Assembly (NCBI GenBank): GCA_964558295.1
Contig: CAZLDQ010000154.1
Span: 1-14,099, forward strand
Length of the DNA: 14,099 nucleotides
Source: JBDKTH01 sp964558295
GTDB taxonomy: Bacteria; Planctomycetota; Planctomycetia; Pirellulales; Thermoguttaceae
Direction: 5' to 3'
Positions 7,890-14,099 of the stretch are shown piece after piece (the stretch's first letter is position 1; every line of letters begins with the position of its first letter). The notes beneath the pieces were generated by a model that was not told where the DNA came from, did no database searches, and saw nothing but the letters and a program-made list of their open reading frames with translations. The translations under genes and the position numbers were made by a program.

Positions 7890-10204
7890 AGACCCGGCAA
7901 GAAATGATCCTCGACCAGAATGGCCTTCAGGACATGCCGCGCCTACTCGATCCGGGATGGATTCCCGCCGCGTCTCAGACAAGGAGGTTTTGGGAGTATC
8001 TGCATCGCTGGCGTGTATCGTTGTTTAATCATTGGATTCGGGAGGATCGTGGCGATACGCCGCCGGCAGACGTTGCCCGGCTGGTCGATCATTTCTTGGG
8101 GACATATCTCCTTCTATGTTACGTCAGACGATGGCAAGATGCGGGCGTCCCGATGCTCCGAGAGTGTTGTGCTGGCTCTCACGTAGCAACCTCACAAAAC
8201 CTCGCTACGGCAATCCAAGCGTCCTTCCCTTGTCCAATTCTTCAGTCAGTATTCGATCCCGCGTGGGTTCCCGTAGACGCCTTCATGCCCATTGCTGTTT
8301 TCGCGTCGGGCTGGGAGAAGCGTATCGCAGACGCACTTTGGTTGGTGTTCCGCGATCATCCACTCCCACTTTCGTTGTTTGGGGACTTTCATCAGCTTTG
8401 TGTCGCCAACCCTCTGGGCAGCGACACTTCCCGCCGCTACGAAAGGGGTATTCATTACACGCCGGCCCCGGTCGTTGACTATCTCGTCAACACCGTCTTG
8501 GACCGAGCATTCACGGGGCGCTCGATTGATGAAATCAAGGGGCTGCGGATTCTCGATCCGTCCTGTGGTTGTGGTGCGTTTCTGATCGCGGCATTGCGGT
8601 ACGTGCTTCGGAGGCTGGACGATCATATCGGCGAGGCAAACGATTCGAGGAATTCCTGGCTCCAGGAGCGTTTCGACGTGCTGGGCGGAATGTTCCTTGG
8701 AATCGACATTGACGAGCAGGCCATAGCTTGGACGAACAGACTTCTGCTGCTTGCCGTGTGGGAGGCGTCGTTTGTCAGCCTTCAACAAGTTCCGCAGCAA
8801 TACGCCCCGGCTCCGCCAGACTTGCGAAAGAACATTATTTGCCGGAGCTTCCTGGACGTAGAGCCAGATTCGACGCACGGTCACGTCGATACGATCATCG
8901 GCGGCCCACCGTTTGTCCGCCTTCGTGAGTTGTACAGAAGCCAGCAAGCACAGATGTCAACCTATCGAAGGCAGTTTCGGTCGGCGCGGCACGGGCAGTT
9001 CGATCTTTACATGCTGTTCATTGAGAAGGCTTTGAACGTCCTTGTGGATGGTGGATGCCTCGGTTTCAGCGTCTCGAATTCCTTCATTCGCACGCTGGGC
9101 GGTGACAGAATACGCCGAATCATTGCGCAACAAAGTCGGGTTGTTGAGATCGTCGAATTCGAGGACAAAGAGGTATACCCTGAGGCAGTCACTCAGATCG
9201 CCATCTTGTCGCTGACAAAGAAAGCCGATCTCGACCGATCCCGCCACGTTCTCGTCAAAGGTATTGGCGACATACGGTCAAAGCTCAACAAAGTGTTTCG
9301 TGGCGACATGACCTCGACTCCCAATATCGAGGCGTGCGACATGCCAAGCCACGCCTTTGACTGGCCAGATTGGCATCTGCTCGCCCCCGAAGATGCCGCG
9401 TGGCTGGCGCATGTCCGCTTCGTCGGCCGACCCCTTGAGCAGCTTCTCGTGGGAATTGGCCAGGGACTCAGTACGGGCGCAGACGATGTATTTCTAATGC
9501 GGGAGGTGGGGCGAACCTTCAAGCGAGTGGTCTTTGCCCGATCACGGGTCGATGGCAAGACCTATCGGCTAGAAGGAGACGTGACTCGCACGATCATCCG
9601 GGGACGGCACATCAAAGGCTATCGGATTCCCGAGTCGCGTGATTTGTGCATCTTCACGTATAATTCGGCAGGTCACATGCTGCCGGAAGACGACTTGAAA
9701 GCAAACTTCCCGCACGCTTATCAATACTTGACGCGCTGCCGCCCGCGCCTTGCTGCGCGCCCAGCAAAGGGCGGAATGCCCTGGTATGCGACATCGCAAA
9801 CGGTCTCCGGCCTCTCCCAATGCAGGCTCATCAGCAGCAAAATATCCTCCCCGCTGGGTTTCACTCTCATCGACAATCCGACTACGATTTGCCACAACAG
9901 CGTTGTGATGATCGTGCCGGAGGTCTCCAAGATCGACCCCTACTGCCTTCTGGGCATTCTCAACAGCAGCATTTTCTGGCGATTCATCCGCTACACAACC
10001 CCATACATGGGGTGTGGTCGTCAGGTCCTTCGGTTGTCGGATATTCGACAATTTCCAATCCCTTGGCCGATAACCGGAGAGCGGAGGAAAACGTGTGAGA
10101 TAATAGGAAACCTTGCCCGGCAGGCGACACAGGGAAACGATGTGCCGGCTGTGCAGAAGCAAATTGACGCATTGGTGAATTGCCTGTTTGAGTCAGAAAG
10201 TTGA
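7871..10204 (+). CDS. Eco57I/type IIG-like N6-adenine DNA methyltransferase with altered motif IV
   Basis: The 777-residue protein has three parts. A helical N-terminal region (about 1-200) contains REDRGD and YVRRW. A Rossmann methylase core follows, with RRYERGIHYTP, motif I LDPSCGCGAF (about 228-237) and the acidic FLGIDIDEQA strand. A TaqI-like target-recognition C-terminus carries VGIGQGLSTGADDVF, LLGILNSSIFWRF and LRLSDIRQFPIP. This layout matches type IIG enzymes and BREX PglX-like proteins. Motif IV reads IIGGPPFVR, so position 345 is Gly (codon ggc) where the family has the catalytic Asn of NPPY/F. Methylation may be impaired or lost. I chose the ATG at 7871 because AGGGGA lies about ten bases upstream; a longer frame opens at 7814. 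It overlaps the radical SAM gene by 19 bp. No clear nuclease motif was seen in the N-terminus. Confidence 0.88.
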   Translation: MQLRAVKTRQEMILDQNGLQDMPRLLDPGWIPAASQTRRFWEYLHRWRVSLFNHWIREDRGDTPPADVARLVDHFLGTYLLLCYVRRWQDAGVPMLRECCAGSHVATSQNLATAIQASFPCPILQSVFDPAWVPVDAFMPIAVFASGWEKRIADALWLVFRDHPLPLSLFGDFHQLCVANPLGSDTSRRYERGIHYTPAPVVDYLVNTVLDRAFTGRSIDEIKGLRILDPSCGCGAFLIAALRYVLRRLDDHIGEANDSRNSWLQERFDVLGGMFLGIDIDEQAIAWTNRLLLLAVWEASFVSLQQVPQQYAPAPPDLRKNIICRSFLDVEPDSTHGHVDTIIGGPPFVRLRELYRSQQAQMSTYRRQFRSARHGQFDLYMLFIEKALNVLVDGGCLGFSVSNSFIRTLGGDRIRRIIAQQSRVVEIVEFEDKEVYPEAVTQIAILSLTKKADLDRSRHVLVKGIGDIRSKLNKVFRGDMTSTPNIEACDMPSHAFDWPDWHLLAPEDAAWLAHVRFVGRPLEQLLVGIGQGLSTGADDVFLMREVGRTFKRVVFARSRVDGKTYRLEGDVTRTIIRGRHIKGYRIPESRDLCIFTYNSAGHMLPEDDLKANFPHAYQYLTRCRPRLAARPAKGGMPWYATSQTVSGLSQCRLISSKISSPLGFTLIDNPTTICHNSVVMIVPEVSKIDPYCLLGILNSSIFWRFIRYTTPYMGCGRQVLRLSDIRQFPIPWPITGERRKTCEIIGNLARQATQGNDVPAVQKQIDALVNCLFESES

Positions 10205-10286
10205 GGAGACCTGCACAAGTACCCTAGAATCAGAGGAAAGGCGGGATCGGCCAGCCTTGACTACCCGGCGGCCAACCGTTCTAATT
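10205..10286. other. Convergent junction between methyltransferase and integrase; possible att site
   Basis: These 82 bases separate the methyltransferase stop from the stop of the convergent serine recombinase. Elements of this kind carry their attachment site close to the integrase gene, so a host-element boundary could lie here or just inside. The only structure I see is a loose inverted repeat, ccctagaat (10223-10231) against attttaggg (10284-10292). The crossover site cannot be fixed without the other element end. Confidence 0.3.
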
Positions 10287-12098
10287 TTAGGGTGGGGTGC
10301 CTTGGACGAAGGCAAGAATCAAGCGTCGGATGGCCGATTCGATGGACGCGGCGTTTCGCCAGAAAAGTTCTATTGGCGTCCAGTCGCCCCGACTGACAAG
10401 ACTGGACAAAAGAGAATCCGGTCGTAAGTACATGATGCCGTAGGAGAAAGGGCACTCAACCCGAGTGCTCTTTTCTTTGCGCCCGAAGTGTAAATCGATC
10501 CTTGCTATGTTCCGAGAGAGGATCTCCCGGAGTCTCGTTGGCTTGGCCTGCTGGAAGCTGTCGGCCAATTTCCACAGCCTGTCCGCCGTTGCTTTGGCTG
10601 CCATCTCCACGTCATCCGGCCGCTGCTGTTCTAGCTCGGCTAGCTCACCCGAAAGTCTACCCCTCTCGCGACGGATGCAAGCCAACTCTCTGGCCAACAG
10701 GTCGGCCACGTCGTCCGGTGCCCGTAGCAGTCGCCGTGTTCCGTGCTCGATCTCTTTGTCTAGCTGGTCGATCCGGTTTTGGATTGCTGCCACTTGGGTG
10801 GGGTCGGTTGCGCGACGCGCCTCTAGTCGTTCACGGATGCGGACTGCCAGTTCATCCATGCCGCCGCCCCCGACGATGATCTGTTGGATGCGTCTGGTTA
10901 GGTAGTCCAGCAAGGGCTTCTGCTCGATGGAGTGATAGGAGCAGACCTGCTTGCCCTGCGTGTGGTACGCAGAGCAGACATACTTGTATTGCACGTATGT
11001 CTTTCCACCCTTCTTGCGGCTACGGCGAGCGCCGTACATCTTCGCCCCGCAATGGCCACAGAACAGAAGCCCCGTCAGGACGTAACAATCCTTGTTCGTC
11101 TTCTTGTGACTGCCGCTTGCAAAGCGTCTGGCCGTGGATTTCGCCTGAACACGTTCCCATGTCTTGCGGTCAACGAGTGCCTCATGAGCGTTGGCTTTGC
11201 CGATCCATTCCTCCTGAGGATTACGACGGACGGACGTATCCCCGTCACGCGCCTTGATGTCGCCCCCGGCAACGCGATGATACTTTCCCATGCGCCGCTT
11301 GGCCCAAAAAAAGTCCCCCATGTATGCTTCATTGTAGAGGATCTCCCAAACGGTCCCCACCCACCACGTCTTGCCACCCGGTCCAGGGACGCCACGCGCG
11401 TTCAGTTCGTCGCATAACTGGCGTAGGCCTATTGACTCGTTGGCGTAGGTGGTGAAAAGCCACTTGACCGTGGCTACCTTTTCTGGATCGTCTGAGGGGA
11501 CTAGCGTAACGTGCCAGCTTCGTGGCTTGGCGAACTTCTCGCCGTTCCGCACTCGCTGGCGATGGTTGCCGTTCTCGTCAACTAGCATTCGATCATATCC
11601 GTAGGGGGCAGCCTGCCCGCACAAGTAGCCCTTCATGGCGTTGGTGATCTGGCCGCGTGCGGTATTGCGGGAGAGGTCAATCAAGAATTGGTGTTTGCCC
11701 TCTTGCTTTAGTCCATAGATCACCCGGCCGGTAAACGAGTTCCAATCAACCGGCCCATCAGTGACGGTCACCAGCCGAACGCCAGCGCGTCGCAGAGGGT
11801 GAATCCAATAGCCGGCCTCCATCGAGTCGAACCGGCCGAACCGATCCTGATCCCAGCAGAGGATCACCTCAAAGTCTTTGCCGTTGCACGCGGCCTTGTG
11901 GAGCGTTTGAAACGCGGCCCGCTTCTCGGTAGCGTCACCGCTAATGGCATCATCCTCAAACCATCGGAGGATGTGGTAGCCGTGTCGTTCGGCATACCGT
12001 TCAATCTCCCGGCGTTGATCGGCAAGGGACATCTCTTGCTTCTCGGTCGAACGCCGGATGTACGCCACAGCAGGTATGGCGTTGGGGGGCTTTACCAT
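10287..12098 (-). CDS. Large serine recombinase / integrase
   Basis: Catalyses site-specific integration or excision of a mobile element through a serine-DNA intermediate. The 603-residue product has the resolvase fold at the N-terminus, with VAYIRRSTEKQ giving nucleophile Ser17 and the WDQDRFGR motif at about 82-89. The Recombinase domain spans roughly residues 155-270 (GYLCGQAAPYGYDR, LNARGVPGP). The zinc ribbon has Cys 347, 350, 375 and 386. A coiled-coil region at about 405-530 follows, as in phage-type serine integrases. The start at 12098 is fixed by AAGGAG (12104-12109) five bases upstream; the TTG at 12113 lies before that site. The gene faces the methyltransferase 3' end across 82 bp and probably marks the end of the integrated element. 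Confidence 0.95.
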   Translation of the reverse strand: MVKPPNAIPAVAYIRRSTEKQEMSLADQRREIERYAERHGYHILRWFEDDAISGDATEKRAAFQTLHKAACNGKDFEVILCWDQDRFGRFDSMEAGYWIHPLRRAGVRLVTVTDGPVDWNSFTGRVIYGLKQEGKHQFLIDLSRNTARGQITNAMKGYLCGQAAPYGYDRMLVDENGNHRQRVRNGEKFAKPRSWHVTLVPSDDPEKVATVKWLFTTYANESIGLRQLCDELNARGVPGPGGKTWWVGTVWEILYNEAYMGDFFWAKRRMGKYHRVAGGDIKARDGDTSVRRNPQEEWIGKANAHEALVDRKTWERVQAKSTARRFASGSHKKTNKDCYVLTGLLFCGHCGAKMYGARRSRKKGGKTYVQYKYVCSAYHTQGKQVCSYHSIEQKPLLDYLTRRIQQIIVGGGGMDELAVRIRERLEARRATDPTQVAAIQNRIDQLDKEIEHGTRRLLRAPDDVADLLARELACIRRERGRLSGELAELEQQRPDDVEMAAKATADRLWKLADSFQQAKPTRLREILSRNIARIDLHFGRKEKSTRVECPFSYGIMYLRPDSLLSSLVSRGDWTPIELFWRNAASIESAIRRLILAFVQGTPP

Positions 12099-12122
12099 TG
12101 ATACTCCTTTCAAGTAAGGCCC

Positions 12123-12152
12123 TTCGGCTCCTGAACAAATTCTGGAGCCGAA
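12123..12152. promoter_or_regulatory. Inverted repeat just upstream of the integrase
   Basis: Perfect 9-bp arms, ttcggctcc (12123-12131) and ggagccgaa (12144-12152), flank a 12-base centre. On the minus strand the hairpin sits 13 bases before the AAGGAG of the integrase gene. It could be a terminator for the upstream gene (no T-tract seen), an RNA hairpin controlling integrase translation, or an operator. Confidence 0.45.
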
Positions 12153-12167
12153 TGGCGGGTAAGCGCT

Positions 12168-12184
12168 CGGGGGGAAATCCCCCG
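12168..12184 (-). terminator. GC-rich hairpin after the 138-aa gene
   Basis: A six-pair stem (C plus G run against C run plus G) closes on a GAAAT loop, eight bases downstream of the 138-residue gene's stop codon. No T-run follows on the minus strand, so intrinsic termination is uncertain. Confidence 0.35.
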
Positions 12185-12191
12185 CAAGCGG

Positions 12192-12608
12192 TCAATCAAA
12201 CTTAGAACCTTCTACTGGCGTAACCTGCATTCCGCCATCGTCGTCTTTGCTCACTTGGAACCATTGGACCGGCTTGTATTGCTTATCGTATGTCCCGAGT
12301 TCCATATCCGCAGTCAACTCAGAGCAGAGACGAGCAGCGACTTCAACGTCTTGTATAGCAGTCTGAGTAATCGCCTCTCTGTACTCTCCGTGGGTGTCAT
12401 CCCAGGCTCCACTGGCTATCGCATTCATCAGGCCACTCCGTTGCCCCTGTAAGTACATAAACATGCATGCACCAGCCAGTTGCAGCAGGTCGTGCCTCGT
12501 CCATTCCCCTGATGGTACTGAGGCCGTGCGAGGTTCAAGCCGCTTTCCGTTCTCCAGGCACTCAATGAAATACTCTGCTCGCGACTTGTCGAACCCAAAA
12601 GTGAGCAT
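12192..12608 (-). CDS. Unrecognised 138-aa protein of the integrated element
   Basis: Not a family I recognise. The product starts MLTFGFDKSRAEYFIECL and is acidic and probably soluble, with helical segments around DLLQLAGACMFMYLQGQ and IQDVEVAARLCSEL. No membrane segment, zinc site or DNA-binding motif is evident. The start is well supported: AAGGAG (12615-12620) lies six bases before the ATG, within a GAAAGGAG context almost identical to that of the integrase downstream. The two genes share orientation and are 93 bp apart with two hairpins between them, so they may share a transcript or be separately attenuated. Confidence 0.75.
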   Translation of the reverse strand: MLTFGFDKSRAEYFIECLENGKRLEPRTASVPSGEWTRHDLLQLAGACMFMYLQGQRSGLMNAIASGAWDDTHGEYREAITQTAIQDVEVAARLCSELTADMELGTYDKQYKPVQWFQVSKDDDGGMQVTPVEGSKFD

Positions 12609-12848
12609 TGCAAACTCCTTTCACCTACTGAGGTTCCATTGGGGCCTTTGCCCCTGTCCGCCCGTCTTGATCGGGCACCCGCGCAATATACCGCGCTCTG
12701 CGCGAATGACCTAGTACTTAAATTCTTGGAATGTGCGGCGAGCCTCTGAGAGATTCGTGTATGTGCTGTCCATTTGGGGACTCCTGCTATAATATGAGCC
12801 TACGGAGGACGGGCGGTATCCCTGCCGCCCGCGACTGAACTGACGGCG
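12609..12848. other. Intergenic region with several small hairpins
   Basis: No gene is seen in these 240 bases. They hold short GC hairpins, ggggc-cttt-gcccc (12641-12654) and gcccg-tcttgat-cgggc (12660-12676). A TATAAT-like box at 12788-12793 has no convincing partner box on either strand. Part of the interval probably contains the promoter of the 138-residue gene. Confidence 0.4.
12810..12831 (-). terminator. Hairpin downstream of the 183-aa gene
   Basis: Perfect 7-bp arms, cgggcgg (12810-12816) and ccgcccg (12825-12831), with an 8-base loop, lie 17 bases after the 183-residue gene's stop on the minus strand. There is no T-run, so it may stabilise the 3' end rather than terminate. Confidence 0.4.
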
Positions 12849-13400
12849 CTAGGCGACGGCTGGAGACTCGTTCTCGCGCTTCGTAATCCGCTTGCGATCC
12901 ACGGCCACGCGAATACTGATTGCGAGATGCTCAAGCTCGTCGGCCAATGCCAACGCAATGCCAGCAGGAGAGTTTTGACGCGGCCAGAGCGCAATGAAGC
13001 TGTTGTCGGCTAACCGCACATCGAACCGCGCAATCGCTTCGTCAGCGTCCCATTCGGGTGTGACTTCGATCGGCAACTCCAGCGAATCCATGATTCGCTC
13101 GATATTCACCGACTCGGCATAAACGCTGCTGTCCTCCTCAGTGACGTCGTCAGCGTTGACGTCTGCGGGGAACTCGGCCAATGCTTCACGTTTTAGTTCC
13201 TCCTGCGTGTAGAAGAGCGCGTCGGCCAACGCGCGAAGCAAACCACGTGGCGTGACAGACCGCGTGCCAACCTCCCAGCGACTTGGACCTGCGAATGTGA
13301 CGATGAACTCGCCCTCGCCATTCTCGCAAGACTGGTCCCACTCACCATTGGCTGTGATCGAGAAACCGTACCGGCCAAGAATGTCTTCCAAAGACGCCAT
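12849..13400 (-). CDS. Unrecognised acidic 183-aa protein of the integrated element
   Basis: Function unknown. The product begins MASLEDILGRYGFSITANG and is acidic in the middle (DVNADDVTEEDSSVYAES), with a basic tail (VDRKRITKRENESPAVA). It appears soluble, with two similar helical parts, PRGLLRALADALFY and AGIALALADELEHLA, each after a beta-rich stretch; this hints at an internal duplication. The start at 13400 is fixed by AAAGGGAG with ctccc at 13407-13411, six bases before the ATG; the open frame to 13463 runs past this site. A candidate promoter lies about 200 bases upstream. It is in the orientation of the other element genes. Confidence 0.75.
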   Translation of the reverse strand: MASLEDILGRYGFSITANGEWDQSCENGEGEFIVTFAGPSRWEVGTRSVTPRGLLRALADALFYTQEELKREALAEFPADVNADDVTEEDSSVYAESVNIERIMDSLELPIEVTPEWDADEAIARFDVRLADNSFIALWPRQNSPAGIALALADELEHLAISIRVAVDRKRITKRENESPAVA

Positions 13401-13601
13401 CAGAGACTCCCTTTCCCGCCAGAGTGGCGGCAAGAAACGACAAAACCCACTTGGCCTTGTCAACGCGCCTACAAGAGCGCGCGGTGGGTGTTACCAGTCC
13501 ACGCAGACCAAGTGAGCTTTGTAGTATGCTGAGCAACAGCATGGGAGAGAACCTTGTAGTGTTGTCGGCCTCAAGTCGGCCAACGGACTTTTGACAATTG
13601 C

Positions 13602-13629
13602 ATCGTAGCAAGATCCCCGCTCCTGTCAA
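13602..13629 (-). promoter_or_regulatory. Candidate sigma70-type promoter for the 183-aa gene
   Basis: On the minus strand TTGACA (13624-13629) is followed after 16 bases by TACGAT (13602-13607), near-consensus boxes. Transcription would begin near 13595 and give a leader of about 195 bases before the ATG at 13400. Confidence 0.45.
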
Positions 13630-13713
13630 TCGCCACCGGGTCGGGAGTTTTCCTACAACCCGAAAACCACAAGAGGGAGTCGAAATGCGGTTCATTCCAC
13701 CCGGTGGAAGGGG

Positions 13714-13734
13714 AAAGCGCAAACTTTGCGCTTT
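13714..13734. terminator. Near-perfect 21-bp palindrome, possible bidirectional terminator
   Basis: The arms aaagcgcaaa (13714-13723) and tttgcgcttt (13725-13734) match perfectly around one central base. As RNA it would form a 9-bp stem with a 3-base loop ending in four U on the plus strand. It lies about 120 bases downstream of the head-protein stop and just upstream of the promoter candidate, as a terminator separating two units would. It could equally be an operator for a dimeric regulator. Confidence 0.4.
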
Positions 13735-13856
13735 TGAAACTCGTTAGAGAGCAAGGACTTACGGCGATTCCTGCCCAGCTTAACGCATATTTAGGGGCGT
13801 TGTCATAGATTAAGGCCCCCTATCGGATGGGTAAAGATTCGGGAAGTTCCCTACCT

Positions 13857-14099
13857 TTATTCCGGAAACGCGGCCACGACGGTACACCGGCAGTTGATAC
13901 GATCCTCCGGGGGGAGAGACACTTCCCCGGGGAACCTCCCACCGATATCAAACTCCCCATCGACTGCAACCAGCTTGCCGTTGAGCGCCGCGTGACTCTC
14001 CCGCGTGTGCTCATCCATCACAGCCAGCCATATTTTGCCCGTGATCTGGTCGCCCAACGAGGTGAAGGCCGCCTGGTGGCCCGCGTTAAATGCGCCTGT
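13857..14099 (-). CDS. Phage head morphogenesis protein (Mu gpF / SPP1 gp7 type), C-terminal fragment
   Basis: The 80 residues visible are the C-terminal end of a minor head protein; the gene runs off the window on its 5' side. The frame is open through 14099 (visible end TGAFNAGHQAAFTSLGDQ), and the nearest in-frame start-like codon, TTG at 14057, is internal. The family signature is clear: IWLAVMDEHTRESHAALNG (W, D, TR and H positions), then a PGE motif and PPEDRINCRC close to the end. Family role: minor capsid or head morphogenesis component acting with the portal in procapsid assembly. It identifies the right block as prophage-derived. It shares orientation with the integrase gene. Confidence 0.85.
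   Translation of the reverse strand, partial: TGAFNAGHQAAFTSLGDQITGKIWLAVMDEHTRESHAALNGKLVAVDGEFDIGGRFPGEVSLPPEDRINCRCTVVAAFPE

Larger units (their letters stand above)
13401..13856. other. 456-bp intergenic region in the element
   Basis: No convincing protein gene is present; a 126-residue minus-strand frame has no ribosome site and overlaps the 183-residue gene. The interval holds a minus-strand promoter candidate (13602-13629), a 21-bp palindrome (13714-13734), and a 7-bp inverted pair, cacttgg and ccaagtg, around 13448-13514 in the presumed 5' leader of the 183-residue gene. The direct repeat gtcggcc occurs twice near 13563-13580. Confidence 0.5.

Noticed and set aside
1..10204. Complete DISARM or BREX system
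   Set aside because: A SNF2 helicase and adenine methylases are present, but no DrmA, DrmB, DrmC, BrxC, BrxL or PglZ-like protein is visible, so assigning either system would overreach.
13591..13596. Plus-strand TTGACA box
   Set aside because: There is no matching -10 box at a suitable distance and no plus-strand gene follows.
13342..13722. Minus-strand ORF of 126 codons
   Set aside because: It has no ribosome site, spans the palindrome and promoter candidate, and overlaps the better supported 183-aa gene.
1..14099. CRISPR array, tRNA or rRNA gene
   Set aside because: No regularly spaced direct repeats and no tRNA cloverleaf or rRNA sequence were seen; the only tandem array is the 35-bp heptamer tract.

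Overview
The window looks like accessory DNA from a GC-moderate bacterium, most likely a planctomycete or a metagenome-assembled relative. That guess rests on the general look of the DUF1156 methylase and the large serine recombinase, and I could not test it. It contains a 10-base N gap (6515-6524) after a poly-G run, so the linkage of left and right halves is provisional.

Left block (38-6299, minus strand): a tightly packed operon read right to left. It starts with a SNF2/DEAH-type helicase carrying a C-terminal DUF3883 domain with a D...ExK nuclease-like signature. A two-pass membrane protein and an unrecognised 248-residue protein follow. A possible 64-residue ORF comes next, and then a DUF1156 / COG1743 adenine-specific DNA methylase. 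The junctions are ATGA or GTGA stop-start overlaps, which implies translational coupling. The methylase ends after its zinc ribbon, before the expected catalytic (D/N)PPY motif, so it is either broken or frameshifted at the window edge. It also contains five tandem imperfect 7-bp repeats.

Middle block (6726-10204, plus strand, divergent): a spore-photoproduct-lyase-family radical SAM protein (CxxxCxxC) overlaps a 777-residue Eco57I/type IIG-like N6-adenine methyltransferase. The methyltransferase has an intact SAM-binding motif, but its catalytic motif reads GGPPF where NPPY/F is expected. The radical SAM protein lacks a cysteine where the hydrogen donor of true spore photoproduct lyase should lie. 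Together with the left block this looks like a DNA-modification or defence island: two methylase-like proteins, a helicase-nuclease, a radical SAM enzyme and a membrane protein. Its exact composition matches no system I can name with confidence. It shares a SNF2 helicase plus adenine methylase with class 1 DISARM, but drmA, drmB and drmC are not in view.

Right block (10287-14099, minus strand): the end of an integrated element, probably a prophage. It has a large serine recombinase whose 3' end faces the methyltransferase, two unrecognised small genes with strong Shine-Dalgarno sequences, a promoter and hairpins, and, running off the window, the C-terminal end of a Mu gpF / SPP1 gp7-type head morphogenesis protein. 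The element boundary probably lies near 10205-10286.
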